Under the pieces are notes generated by a model, which saw only the letters and a list, made by a program, of their open reading frames with translations, was not told the DNA's origin and made no database searches. From positions 1 to 50,980 of the forward strand of contig JALOOG010000017.1 in assembly GCA_025454525.1 (NCBI GenBank): a stretch of DNA of 50,980 nt. Reading direction: 5' to 3'. Numbering within the stretch: the first letter of the stretch is position 1; every line of letters begins with the position of its first letter. This DNA comes from Anaerolineae bacterium (GTDB taxonomy: Bacteria; Chloroflexota; Anaerolineae; Aggregatilineales; Phototrophicaceae). Shown one piece after another: positions 7,982 to 17,405 of this stretch. A program made the translations under genes and the position numbers.

Positions 7982-9957
7982 TTGAATTGACGGATTTGTA
8001 TCAGATGAAGTGGATCGAAGATCCACGCATCAGCCCGGATGGGCAATGGGTGGTTTATGTAAGGGTGGATCTAGACAAGGCCAGTAACGGTTATAAACGC
8101 AATCTGTGGTTAGTAAAAACCGATGGCCATAGCCCAGCGATCCAACTCACCCGTAGCGGCAAGGACTCGCATCCGCGGTGGTCAGGGAATAGGTTGGCGT
8201 TTCTCTCTGGTCGGGGCGAAAAGCCACAGATTTTTTTGATCGCCACAGAAGCGCCCGGCGGTGAACCGCGAGCCTTGACCAGTCATCCACAAGGGGTAAC
8301 GAGTTTCACCTGGTCGCATGACGGGACACAGATCGCGTTTTTAGCGGCTTTTAACCCTTTAGAAGACCGCGATGAAGAAACACCGCCAGCAGATAAATTA
8401 GAGGGCAAGTATCGCACCGAACGCCGTGAAGAAGACGAAAAAAAGAAGATCGATCCGCGGGTAGTACGACAAGTCCCCTATCGGGTTGGCACGGCGTATC
8501 TATCGGATCGGTTTTCACAGATTTATGTGATCAATGCCGTAGATGAAAGCGCAAAGGCTCGCCGTCTCACCGGAGAGTTCGCCAACTTCCAAGAGCCGCA
8601 ATGGTCACCGGATGGTCAATATCTGTACACCGCCCGTGCGGTTGATCCGGCAGCTGATGAACCCTTTCGCCAAAGCCGTCTGTATCGCATTCGCCTTGAA
8701 GATGGACTCGCTGAGCCGATCCAACATCTGGCCAATTACACCGATGTGCAACCGATCCCGTCTCCGGATGGGAAATGGATCGCCTATTTACGCTTTCCAG
8801 ATGATCGCGCCAGTATGCGGATCAATCGACTCGCGGTGATTCCTGTGTCAGGGGGTGAAGCACGCGATCTAAATTTAACCTCCGATCGTCAAGCTTCGAT
8901 TTTCCGTTGGGTGGGTGATGGGCTGGTATTTTTCGCGGAGTGGCACGGTTCATCGCATGTTTATCGGGTGGCACCACAAGGCGGCGATGTCACCCTCTTA
9001 ACCCCCGGTGTGCATCGCATGGATGGATTCGATGTACATCAAAGTGGTTTGATCGCTTATGCCGCTAGTACCCCAACGCATCTCCCAGAACTGTATTTAC
9101 AGCGCCCTGATCAGTCCGATCCTGTGCGTTTGACGACACTCAATCAACCGTTGCTTGATCAAGTGCAGGTACAACCCCCACAACACCTCGTGTATCAAGC
9201 CCCAGATGGGTACACGTTAGAGGGGTGGTATTTCCTACCTGTGGGCTATCAAGCGGGTGAGCAATATCCCTTGATTGTCAATGTTCATGGCGGGCCGCAT
9301 ATCATGTGGGGCCCCAGTGATCCGAATATGTGGTTAGAATGGCAAAGTTTCGCGGCACGGGGCTATGCGATGTTCTTTTGTAATCCGCGTGGAAGCGGGG
9401 GATATGGTGAAGCGCATCAAATGGCGGTTTATAAGTCATGGGGTGAGATCCCGTTAGGGGACATCTTAGCCGGAGTCGATGCGTTAAGCGCAAAAGGGTT
9501 TGTTGATTCGAGTCGTGTTGGAATCACAGGGGGATCTTACGGCGGGTATATGACGACATGGGCGCTGTCGCAAACCGATCGGTTTAAGGCCGGTGTCACT
9601 CAACGCGGGGTCTATAACCTGTTAAGCTTTTTTGGAACGAGTGATATTCCGTCGTTTGTCCGCGATGAGATGGGTTATTTGCCGATGGATAACCCGCAAT
9701 TTTTATGGGAACACTCTCCGTTGGCCCATGCTCATAAGATCAAAGTCCCTGTGCTGATTATGCACGCAGAAAACGACTTCCGAGTCGCGATCTCTGAAAG
9801 TGAACAACTTTTTGGGTATCTGCGCCGTGCTGGTACGATTGTTGAATTTGTGCGTTATCCGCGTGAAGGACATGAACTCACGCGGACGGGTGAACCCGAA
9901 CATCGTATCGATCATATTGATCGAACCCTAGCTTGGTTCGATCGCTATTGCAAGTAA
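7963..9957 (+). CDS. S9-family serine peptidase (prolyl oligopeptidase/acylaminoacyl-peptidase type)
   Basis: A 664-residue protein. Residues about 1-380 form a TolB/WD40-like beta-propeller, with repeated SPDGQW, SHDGTQIAF, SPDGQYLY and SPDGKWIAYL blades. Residues about 400-664 form an alpha/beta hydrolase. The nucleophile is Ser525 in GGSYGGYM, the acid is in HAENDFRV, and the His is in EGHELTRTGEPEHR. There is no signal peptide, so it probably cleaves short or N-acylated peptides in the cytoplasm, with the propeller gating access. The start is the ATG in the last of four duplicated start regions. The next gene begins directly after the stop, so translation is likely coupled. Confidence 0.93.
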   Translation: MTDKRSVELTDLYQMKWIEDPRISPDGQWVVYVRVDLDKASNGYKRNLWLVKTDGHSPAIQLTRSGKDSHPRWSGNRLAFLSGRGEKPQIFLIATEAPGGEPRALTSHPQGVTSFTWSHDGTQIAFLAAFNPLEDRDEETPPADKLEGKYRTERREEDEKKKIDPRVVRQVPYRVGTAYLSDRFSQIYVINAVDESAKARRLTGEFANFQEPQWSPDGQYLYTARAVDPAADEPFRQSRLYRIRLEDGLAEPIQHLANYTDVQPIPSPDGKWIAYLRFPDDRASMRINRLAVIPVSGGEARDLNLTSDRQASIFRWVGDGLVFFAEWHGSSHVYRVAPQGGDVTLLTPGVHRMDGFDVHQSGLIAYAASTPTHLPELYLQRPDQSDPVRLTTLNQPLLDQVQVQPPQHLVYQAPDGYTLEGWYFLPVGYQAGEQYPLIVNVHGGPHIMWGPSDPNMWLEWQSFAARGYAMFFCNPRGSGGYGEAHQMAVYKSWGEIPLGDILAGVDALSAKGFVDSSRVGITGGSYGGYMTTWALSQTDRFKAGVTQRGVYNLLSFFGTSDIPSFVRDEMGYLPMDNPQFLWEHSPLAHAHKIKVPVLIMHAENDFRVAISESEQLFGYLRRAGTIVEFVRYPREGHELTRTGEPEHRIDHIDRTLAWFDRYCK

Positions 9958-11793
9958 ATGTTGACCTTCACACAAGTGTTTTTGATTGTCGTGGTGATCC
10001 TACCCTTGGGACTCGCCATTGCCGGCCGTTGGCGAGTCGATCTGGCAGCGTTGATCATCGCGCTGATTTTAGGCCTCGCTCAATGGGCCGGTTTAGGGGT
10101 GTTAGGCCCCCCGAATAGCCCGGACGCGCTGATCATGGTGATCTCTGGGTTTAGTCGGCCGGTAGTGATCACCTTGATCGGGTTGTTTATCATCACCCAA
10201 GTGTTAGATAAAACCGGAGTCACCCGTTGGATTGCGCGGCGAATTTTAGCGATTGGTGGGGATTCCGAAGCGCGCATTGTGGTTTTATTTACACTGGCGG
10301 CCGCGAGTCTTTCACTGTTTATGAACAATGTGGCGGTGGGGGCCTTGCTCTTGCCAAGTGCGATCGCGATCACCCGCCGCACCAAGATCAAATCTAGTAA
10401 ATTGTTAATGCCGATCGCGTTCGGGACGCTACTCGGAGGCAGCGCGACCTATTTCACCACGGCCAATATCATCGTAGACTCGCTACTCCGTAGTGCCGAT
10501 CCGCCTCAAACAGGTATCAACATTTTAGCCTTTACGCCGATCGGTGGCCTGATGGCGGTTTGCGGGATCGCTTACATTGGATTTTTCTCTAAAAATTTCT
10601 TGCCAGAGAGACTACCGCTCACCGAACAGTTGATGCAAATGCCCACCGGAAGCGAATTAGAAGAAGCCTATCAACTGGGGGAGCGGTTATGGGAGGCGCG
10701 GGTCAAACCCGGTTCTAAATTCGTTAATGGCACGCTTGCTCAAACCGAGATCGGTCAACGTTTGGGGTTAAGCGTCGTGGCGATCTGGCATGGGCGCGCT
10801 GCTATCTTTTATCCAAGTGCCGAACAAGTGATCCGCGAAAATGACATCTTGTTGATCGTCGGACGTGAAGATCGGGTGTTGCAGCTAAGCCAAGTTGGAT
10901 TAGAGATCGGCCGCGAAAAAACCGATATGCACATCAGTGAACGTGGGGTGTCGGTGGTGGAGATCATCTTATCACCACATTCCAAGGCCGAAGGGCAAAC
11001 GCTGAAACAATTGAATTTTCGTAAACGTTTCGGGTTTACCGCCGTGGCCTTATGGCGTGATGGGCGTAGTTATCGCACCGATGTCTCTGAATTTGCGTTG
11101 AAGCGTGGCGATACGTTTTTGTTGGTTGGGCAATTGAGTAACCTCAAAAAACTGCAAAGTAGCGGGATGTTCATCGCGCTTGAACCCGATGTCAGCGATC
11201 AACCGTTGCAACGTCGCAAGGCCGCCATTGCCCTTACGATCACGGCTGGTGCGGTGATTGGCTCTGTATTGGGTTTACCAGTCTATTTTGCGATGTTGAT
11301 CGCCGCGATTCTGATGGTGTTGATCAATCTGCTCACAATGGAAGAGGCGTATCGTGCGGTCGAATGGCAAGTGATTTTTTTGATCGCCGCGATGTATACC
11401 GTCGGGATCGCGATGATCGAGACGGGCCTTGCCCAAGTCATTAGCAACACGATCATCCCGTTCGCGCAACCTTTTGGTATGGTGGGACTGGCCGCGGTGA
11501 GTTTCATCCTAAGTTCACTGTTAACCCACATTATGGGCGGACAAGTGACGGCGTTGGTAACAGCACCGATCGCGATTAGTGCCGCAATCAGCCTAAATCT
11601 AAATCCGCAAGCGGTGGCCGTAGCGACCGCATTGGGTTGTTCGGCCGCGTACTTGAGTCCATTAGCGCATCCTGTGAATATGTTGATGATGGGGCCCGGT
11701 AACTATAAATTCAATGACTATACTCGTTTTGGGCTACCGTTGATGGGGATCTCGTTTGTCTGTTTGATCATTGGTCTCATTTTGTTCTGGTAA
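9958..11793 (+). CDS. SLC13/CitM-type anion permease with two TrkA-C domains
   Basis: A 611-residue inner-membrane protein with about five hydrophobic segments (residues about 1-210), a soluble middle part (about 225-415) holding two TrkA-C/RCK_C-like modules, and a second membrane half (about 420-611). This is the DASS/ArsB-NhaD superfamily layout: LFMNNVAVGALLLPSAI and a matching SSLLTHIMGGQVTALVTAP hairpin form the pseudo-symmetric re-entrant elements. Likely cargo is a divalent anion such as sulfate or a dicarboxylate; the sequence does not decide. The ATG follows the peptidase stop with no gap, so the two are one transcription unit. The RCK_C insert suggests ligand gating. Confidence 0.88.
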   Translation: MLTFTQVFLIVVVILPLGLAIAGRWRVDLAALIIALILGLAQWAGLGVLGPPNSPDALIMVISGFSRPVVITLIGLFIITQVLDKTGVTRWIARRILAIGGDSEARIVVLFTLAAASLSLFMNNVAVGALLLPSAIAITRRTKIKSSKLLMPIAFGTLLGGSATYFTTANIIVDSLLRSADPPQTGINILAFTPIGGLMAVCGIAYIGFFSKNFLPERLPLTEQLMQMPTGSELEEAYQLGERLWEARVKPGSKFVNGTLAQTEIGQRLGLSVVAIWHGRAAIFYPSAEQVIRENDILLIVGREDRVLQLSQVGLEIGREKTDMHISERGVSVVEIILSPHSKAEGQTLKQLNFRKRFGFTAVALWRDGRSYRTDVSEFALKRGDTFLLVGQLSNLKKLQSSGMFIALEPDVSDQPLQRRKAAIALTITAGAVIGSVLGLPVYFAMLIAAILMVLINLLTMEEAYRAVEWQVIFLIAAMYTVGIAMIETGLAQVISNTIIPFAQPFGMVGLAAVSFILSSLLTHIMGGQVTALVTAPIAISAAISLNLNPQAVAVATALGCSAAYLSPLAHPVNMLMMGPGNYKFNDYTRFGLPLMGISFVCLIIGLILFW

Positions 11794-11804
11794 GGAAAAA
11801 GAGG

Positions 11805-12710
11805 ATGAATCCATTTCACAAAGCGGGGCGCTTTTGGCGCGGCAACCTGCACACGCATACGACGGTTTCGGATGGAAAACTCGATCCCGAACACGTTTGC
11901 CAATTCTATCAGGCGGCCGGTTATGATTTTATCGCGTTAACCGATCACTTTCATCCCTATTTTCAATGGCGTTTAGCAGATGGGCGGCCGTATCAAACCG
12001 ATGATTTTTTGGTCTTAACCGGTGCGGAACTTCATGCCCCTGGACTCGAATTTAGCGATCTTTGGCATTTATTGGCGGTGGGTTTGCCCTTCGATTTTGC
12101 GCCCTTAGGTGAGCATGAAGACGGGCCGCAATTGGCTAAGCGTGCCTTAGATACAGGGGCATTTGTCGCGATCGCCCACCCTGAATTTTATCACCTAAGC
12201 GAAGGCGAAGCGCGTTCATTAGGGGATGTTCATGCAATCGAAATTTTCAACGGCACATCGATCGATCATAACGATAAGCCATATGGTTGGGCGTTATTTG
12301 ATGTTTTAACGGCGCGGGGACATCGTTATAGTGCTTGTGCGACGGATGATGCTCACTTTGACCCCGAAAGAAACGATGCTTTACTGGGTTGGGTGATGGT
12401 GAAAAGCGAACAGTTAACCTCCGACGCAATTTTAACCGCGCTAAAAGCCGGGGATTATTACTCCAGTACAGGCGCAGAGATTTACGATCTTCAGGTATCA
12501 CGCGAAAAAATTACAGTACACTGTTCACCGGCCGAACGGGTATTTGTCACTGGAATCTCGTATCAGGCGTTAGCGGTCTCTGGAAATGGCATTCGTACCG
12601 CAGAATTTGATCTCGCCAAGTTTAAAAGCCCCTATGCCCGCATTACAGTACGCGATCATCTTGGCCGGCGTGCATGGTCCAATGTGTTTTGGTTTGAATC
12701 AATAGGATAA
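11805..12710 (+). CDS. PHP-domain metal-dependent phosphoesterase
   Basis: A 301-residue PHP protein. Conserved metal-binding blocks are NLHTHTTVSDGKLDPEHV near the N-terminus, FIALTDHFHPYF near residues 44-55, AIAHPEFYH near 125, and the CATDDAHFD segment near 183. The fold is shared with histidinol-phosphatase and polymerase PHP domains, but free-standing proteins of this size are usually uncharacterised phosphoesterases, with 3',5'-nucleotide substrates known in some relatives. It starts 11 bp after the permease and ends 4 bp before the glucosidase gene, so it belongs to the same operon. The C-terminal 70 residues look beta-rich and have no clear match. Confidence 0.85.
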   Translation: MNPFHKAGRFWRGNLHTHTTVSDGKLDPEHVCQFYQAAGYDFIALTDHFHPYFQWRLADGRPYQTDDFLVLTGAELHAPGLEFSDLWHLLAVGLPFDFAPLGEHEDGPQLAKRALDTGAFVAIAHPEFYHLSEGEARSLGDVHAIEIFNGTSIDHNDKPYGWALFDVLTARGHRYSACATDDAHFDPERNDALLGWVMVKSEQLTSDAILTALKAGDYYSSTGAEIYDLQVSREKITVHCSPAERVFVTGISYQALAVSGNGIRTAEFDLAKFKSPYARITVRDHLGRRAWSNVFWFESIG

Positions 12711-12714
12711 GCAG

Positions 12715-14643
12715 ATGATTCAATTCGGTAGAGCTATCTGTAATGACTTTGAGCAAAGCACTAGCCGCGAATGGTTGGTGACCAATGGGATCGGCGGTTA
12801 TGCTTGTGGCACTATCGCCGGAGTTTTGACCAGAAATTATCACGGTTTGTTGATCGCGGCCTTACATCCTCCGCTTGGACGCACCCTCACCGCCGTCAAA
12901 TTGAATGAAACCGCGATTTATGACGATCGGCTCTATCGTCTGCACACCGATCATCGGGAAGATGGGTCGATTGACCCGCGTGGATTTGAGAACATTGAAC
13001 ATTTTGCGCTTGACGGCACGACTCCGGTTTGGACATTTGCCTTTGCCGATGCTTGGTTGGAAAAACGGATCTGGATGGAGCAAGGCGAAAATACCACTTA
13101 CGTTCAATACACGCTGACTCGTGCTACCCGCCCCGTCCAGTTGTCATTTAAAGCGTTGGTCAACTATCGCGATTACCACGGTAGCACCCTTGAACCATGG
13201 GTGATGCAAGTCACCTCAATCAGCCAAGGAATCCGGATTCAAGCGGATGAGCAAGCGACACCGTTTTATCTGTTTGCATCGCAAGGCAAGATCACCTCAT
13301 CGCATGAATGGATCACCGGATTTTATAAAAAGATCGAAGCAGAACGAGGTTTAGAGCTGTTGGAGCATCATCTTTGTGTGGCTGAAATTGAGGTTACATT
13401 ACAACCTAACCAAAGTATGACGTTTGCCGTTAGTCTGAATCAGCAACCTGATTTAGATGGGCAGGCTGCTTATCAACGTAAACAACAATACGAGACACGC
13501 TTGATCAATTTAGCCCTAGGGCGCGATCTGCCTGAAACGTTGATCTTAGCGGCCGATCAATTTATCGCACAACGGGCCGGCGGTCATACCGTTTTAGCGG
13601 GCTATCCCTGGTTTACGGATTGGGGACGCGATACGATGATCGCACTTCCGGGCCTCACTTTGGCCACCGGACGCGCTGATATTGCGGGCAGCATCTTACG
13701 GACGTTTGCGAAATATGTAGATCGTGGCATGATCCCGAATCGCTTTCCGGATGAAGGGGAAGAACCGGAATATAACACGGTGGATGCGACGCTTTGGTTT
13801 ATTGAGGCGATCCGCGCCTATTTTGAAGCTACTGAAGACCTTCAATTGGTGCGCGATCTGTTTCCAATGATGCGGGAGATCATGCAATGGCATCAGCAAG
13901 GGACGCGCTATCGGATCGGCATGGATCAAAACGATGGTCTGCTGTATGCAGGTGAACCGGGCGTTCAACTCACATGGATGGATGTGAAAATCGATGACTG
14001 GGTAGTGACACCTCGTATTGGCAAGCCGATCGAAATTAATGCCCTGTGGTACAACGCTTTGCGGATCATGTCTGATTTTGCTTGGCGTTTAGGGTTGCCT
14101 TTCGGAGACTATACACAATTAGCAGAGCGCGTCCGGACGAATTTCGGTCGTTTTTGGAATGGCCTGTACTGTTACGATGTGATCGATGGCGAACAAGGCC
14201 ATGATGCAACCCTCCGCCCGAATCAGATTTTCGCGGTTTCATTACATCATTCGGCGCTTTCATCCGAACAGCAACGTGCGGTATTAGACATCTGTGCGCG
14301 ATATTTGCTAACGCCACATGGACTCCGTAGTTTGACGCGGGATGATGAGGCTTATCAGGGCATTTATATCGGCGATCGGGTGCAACGCGACTCTGCCTAT
14401 CATCAAGGCACGGTGTGGAGCTGGCTGATCGGCCCGTTTGTCGAAGCGCATCTACGAGTCCATAACGATCGGGTGGTTGCGCGCTCTTTCTTAGAACCCT
14501 TGATCCGTCATCTAGAGGCTCACGGATTAGGGTCAATTAGCGAGGTGTTTGACGGGGATGCGCCGTTTACCCCAAGAGGTTGTTTCGCGCAAGCATGGGG
14601 AGTCGCGGAAGTGATACGAGCATGGGCTTTGATCAACCGTTAG
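12715..14643 (+). CDS. Amylo-alpha-1,6-glucosidase / glycogen debranching-type enzyme
   Basis: A 642-residue cytoplasmic protein with the bacterial/archaeal glycogen-debranching layout. The N-terminal beta-sandwich opens with EWLVTNGIGGYACGTIAGVLTR-type sequence (residues about 20-50), followed by a GH133-like (alpha/alpha)6 barrel from about 280 onward. Barrel landmarks are GYPWFTDWGRDTMIALPG, NRFPDEGEEPEYNTVDATLWF and the late YHQGTVWSWLIGPFVEAHLR. The expected reaction is hydrolysis of alpha-1,6 branches of glycogen-like polymer. The gene is last in the permease-PHP-glucosidase run. No other glycogen gene is in the window. Confidence 0.93.
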   Translation: MIQFGRAICNDFEQSTSREWLVTNGIGGYACGTIAGVLTRNYHGLLIAALHPPLGRTLTAVKLNETAIYDDRLYRLHTDHREDGSIDPRGFENIEHFALDGTTPVWTFAFADAWLEKRIWMEQGENTTYVQYTLTRATRPVQLSFKALVNYRDYHGSTLEPWVMQVTSISQGIRIQADEQATPFYLFASQGKITSSHEWITGFYKKIEAERGLELLEHHLCVAEIEVTLQPNQSMTFAVSLNQQPDLDGQAAYQRKQQYETRLINLALGRDLPETLILAADQFIAQRAGGHTVLAGYPWFTDWGRDTMIALPGLTLATGRADIAGSILRTFAKYVDRGMIPNRFPDEGEEPEYNTVDATLWFIEAIRAYFEATEDLQLVRDLFPMMREIMQWHQQGTRYRIGMDQNDGLLYAGEPGVQLTWMDVKIDDWVVTPRIGKPIEINALWYNALRIMSDFAWRLGLPFGDYTQLAERVRTNFGRFWNGLYCYDVIDGEQGHDATLRPNQIFAVSLHHSALSSEQQRAVLDICARYLLTPHGLRSLTRDDEAYQGIYIGDRVQRDSAYHQGTVWSWLIGPFVEAHLRVHNDRVVARSFLEPLIRHLEAHGLGSISEVFDGDAPFTPRGCFAQAWGVAEVIRAWALINR

Positions 14644-14716
14644 CTTGATCATTTTTTGGCCAGACTCTACAATAACTGTGCGTTTTGTGTAAATAAGCAT
14701 TACGAAAGTGAACGCT

Positions 14717-15751
14717 ATGTGGAAAATTTTGACCTTACTCTCGGTGATGCTACTGCTCATCACCAGTGCTACGTCTGCCGATAACACCAAATTGAGCTTG
14801 AATGGGGCGGGTTTTTCCGTATGGTTCATCTCTGGTGAACCGTCACTGGTGATCAACGGGTTTGATCTGGACTCCTTGCGCGTTGCACGTCCCGTCACCG
14901 TTGAAAGCATCAGTATTTCGGTGGTGACACCGGTTCCTGGTGCTACCGTAGAAGCGGTTGTATATCAAGACTCCAATGGAGGCTCTCCGGTGGATGCGCG
15001 GATTGTCGGACGGCAAAGCCTCAACATCCAAACATCGGGCGTGGCCAATGTGACTTTTAGCCCACCGTTGACGGTTACGGATCGTTTTATGTGGGTGGGA
15101 TTTTATCTACCGGTTGGCTTTGAATTTTATGCCGATCGTTCAGGATCGTCGGTGCTGACCTATTGGGGTTGGACACCGAACACCACTTTTGACCTGAATA
15201 ACCTATCAAGTGCGACCGTTTTTGGCCCCGCCAATGGTACCGCTCCGGTCAATATCAATATGAATGGGATCGCACGGATCACCGCGTCGATCACCCGTAC
15301 TTTTTCGGATGGAAGCAACAATGCGCCTATAGTGGGTCAACAGATTGTTGGTGATCCGGCTACGGTTAACTTTGATGTGATGGATCGGTATGGTAGTTGT
15401 GGCGCATTACGTTACGATCGCGCTGATATTTCTGTCACCTATCGCGATAACATCGATATTTACTGTAAAATCATTGCGGATTTTCTTGCTCCCACCGCGC
15501 CGACGGGTTACACCCGTATTGGGACACTATTTGATGTTTATGTGTTTGGTGTCGCTTCGGGCCTAGATCCGTTACCGGATGCGGTGACACACTGTTTACG
15601 CCCCCGTGAACAAGATCGCACCCGTGCTTTGATCGGTGTGGCGTATGGTGCGCCGCGTCGTTGGGAAATTCTACCGACTGTGCGCTTTGGCGATTTTATT
15701 TGCGCTGAGGTGAAATTCACTGGGTTTATCTCTTATTTCGTCCCGAACTGA
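14717..15751 (+). CDS. Exported protein of unknown function
   Basis: The 344-residue product starts with a clear signal peptide (MWKILTLLSVMLLLITSATSA, cleavage likely near residue 20). The mature part is beta-rich, Thr/Val/Asn-heavy and carries few cysteines. I recognise no catalytic motif. A GTG at 14708 in the same frame would add three residues; the ATG at 14717 gives the cleaner signal peptide. A 73-bp gap separates it from the upstream glucosidase gene, and the next gene begins 12 bp after its stop. Confidence 0.8.
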   Translation: MWKILTLLSVMLLLITSATSADNTKLSLNGAGFSVWFISGEPSLVINGFDLDSLRVARPVTVESISISVVTPVPGATVEAVVYQDSNGGSPVDARIVGRQSLNIQTSGVANVTFSPPLTVTDRFMWVGFYLPVGFEFYADRSGSSVLTYWGWTPNTTFDLNNLSSATVFGPANGTAPVNINMNGIARITASITRTFSDGSNNAPIVGQQIVGDPATVNFDVMDRYGSCGALRYDRADISVTYRDNIDIYCKIIADFLAPTAPTGYTRIGTLFDVYVFGVASGLDPLPDAVTHCLRPREQDRTRALIGVAYGAPRRWEILPTVRFGDFICAEVKFTGFISYFVPN

Positions 15752-15763
15752 GGTTCTCTTTTT

Positions 15764-16516
15764 ATGCAGGTCGTTAACAATGAAGCCTTGATCCGGCGGA
15801 ATCGCCGGATCGCACAGTATCTTTTCTTTTTTAGTTTAGGCGCTTTGGCCGTCGGGTTCATTGCGACCAATTTTCGCTTGATCTCCGGCACACAACCGAC
15901 CGATACCACCCTGCTTTGGGTGGAACTCGCTTTACCGGCCTTGGTCTTGCCGATCGCCTTTGTCAGTACCTTGTTGTCGGTGCGGATGACTAACCTCTGG
16001 GTGCGGTTGCCACGTCCAGAGGTGGAGATCGCCGAAGGACTCAAAGGGATCGGCAATAAAGCGGTGTTTTATAGCTACTATCACTTTCCGGCTCGGCATG
16101 TGTTGATCGCACCGCAAGGGGTGTTTGCGATCGTCACACGTTTTCAAGGTGGGGTGATCATCAATGAAGGCAATAAGTGGCGCGTGCCACGTCTCTTGAT
16201 CTCGCGAATCTTAAGCTTTTTTCGGTTTGATAACTTGGGTAATCCCACCATTGAGGCATTAGCTGCGGCCGCACACGTTAAAACCCTGCTGGCAGAGATC
16301 GCGCCCGATGTACCGGTTTATCCGGTGATCGTGTTTGTAGAGAAGCGCGTCAAGCTTACGGTGACTAATCCAGATGTGCCGGTGGTTCATGCCCAAAATA
16401 CCTTAAAACCCGGACTCAAAGATTATGTAAAAAGCATTCCCAAGAACGCTCAAAAAACGTTAACACCCGAACAGATCACACAATTTGCAACCTTGAGTAA
16501 AATTGAAGCTTCGTAA
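15764..16516 (+). CDS. Membrane-anchored NERD-like protein
   Basis: A 250-residue protein with two N-terminal transmembrane helices (about residues 22-42 and 54-78), then a soluble cytoplasmic domain. Residues about 95-210 resemble a NERD (nuclease-related) domain: GLKGIGNKAVFYSY, HVLIAPQGVFAIVTRFQGG, a KT-containing helix, and VYPVIVFVEKRVKL. NERD proteins are poorly understood; nuclease activity is not shown by sequence alone. It closes the exported-protein pair before a hairpin. Confidence 0.65.
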   Translation: MQVVNNEALIRRNRRIAQYLFFFSLGALAVGFIATNFRLISGTQPTDTTLLWVELALPALVLPIAFVSTLLSVRMTNLWVRLPRPEVEIAEGLKGIGNKAVFYSYYHFPARHVLIAPQGVFAIVTRFQGGVIINEGNKWRVPRLLISRILSFFRFDNLGNPTIEALAAAAHVKTLLAEIAPDVPVYPVIVFVEKRVKLTVTNPDVPVVHAQNTLKPGLKDYVKSIPKNAQKTLTPEQITQFATLSKIEAS

Positions 16517-16527
16517 CCTATGCCCTA

Positions 16528-16556
16528 TCAGCGCGGTGTCGCCCACGCCGCGCTGA
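16528..16556 (+). terminator. Hairpin after the NERD-like gene
   Basis: TCAGCGCGG (16528-16536) pairs perfectly with CCGCGCTGA (16548-16556) across an 11-nt loop, 12 bp after the stop codon. A short T-rich stretch follows after about 14 bp, so termination efficiency is uncertain. Confidence 0.6.
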
Positions 16557-16592
16557 CTCTCGCAAATGATTTTTTATACCAAAGGAATTTTT

Positions 16593-17402
16593 ATGCACCA
16601 CGCGCCAGCACCGGATTTACGGATTGTCGCGACACACAGTTTACACCCACACGAGGAACACGATAGCCAACGCTCACAACCCTTGATCGAAAGCATTCGC
16701 CGTTCAGATTACCTACTCAATCCGCCGATCGTTGCGCCGATGGATGAGGAACAATATGTCATTTTAGACGGCGCAAACCGTTGTTTCAGTTTCCAAGCGT
16801 TGGGGTATCCCCATATTTTGGTGCAGTTCGCAACCTATCAAAGTGGCCATGTCTCGTTGGATGTCTGGCATCACATTGTAAGCCGTTGGCATCTACAAAC
16901 GTTTTTAGAGCAAGTCCGCGCTTTAGACGGCGTATCGCTAGAGACAGGTCAACACCCTGATGCGATCGCGCACATTTTACCTCGTGAAGGGGGTAGTTAC
17001 GGGATCTTGGCCTCCGTACCGACCCTGTTAGAACGCAACGCAACCTTACGTCAAGTGGTGAGCCTCTATCAACGTCAAGCGATCTTAGATCGTACCGCGA
17101 TCAGTGAACCTCATGAGATTCTACCCTTGTACCCAGAGGCGATCGCATTGGTGGTCTTTCCAAGTTACCAACCTGCGGATATTATTGCAGCGGCCCAACA
17201 TCACGCTTATCTTCCCCCCGGTATCAGCCGCCATATCATTCAAGGTCGTGCGATCCGGGTCAATTATCCGATGGAGATCTTGCGCGATGCAACGGCTTCG
17301 CTTGCCGATAAAAACGAGGCCTTACAGGTATGGATGCAAGGCAAGTTTGCTAAGCGTCAAGTCCGCTATTATGCTGAAGCGACCTATCAATTTGACGAGT
17401 GA
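16593..17402 (+). CDS. ParB/Srx-fold protein, possibly SbnI/SerK-like
   Basis: A 269-residue protein whose N-terminal 100 residues have the ParB/sulfiredoxin-like fold: SLHPHEEHD, LIESIRRSDYLLNPPIVAPM, VILDGANRCFSFQALGYPHILVQ. There is no helix-turn-helix DNA-binding half or second ParB gene, so chromosome partitioning is unlikely. The single-domain layout with a DGxxR motif resembles SbnI/SerK free-serine kinases and related regulators, but the residues needed for that activity cannot be confirmed. I start at ATG 16593, which has AAAGGA six bases upstream; an in-frame ATG at 16566 lacks a site. An ACT-domain gene follows after 3 bp, suggesting a link to amino-acid metabolism. Confidence 0.7.
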   Translation: MHHAPAPDLRIVATHSLHPHEEHDSQRSQPLIESIRRSDYLLNPPIVAPMDEEQYVILDGANRCFSFQALGYPHILVQFATYQSGHVSLDVWHHIVSRWHLQTFLEQVRALDGVSLETGQHPDAIAHILPREGGSYGILASVPTLLERNATLRQVVSLYQRQAILDRTAISEPHEILPLYPEAIALVVFPSYQPADIIAAAQHHAYLPPGISRHIIQGRAIRVNYPMEILRDATASLADKNEALQVWMQGKFAKRQVRYYAEATYQFDE

Positions 17403-17405
17403 CCG

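Noticed and set aside
16593-17402. Chromosome-partitioning ParB
   Set aside because: Only the N-terminal fold is present; no helix-turn-helix domain, no parA neighbour and no parS-like sequence nearby.
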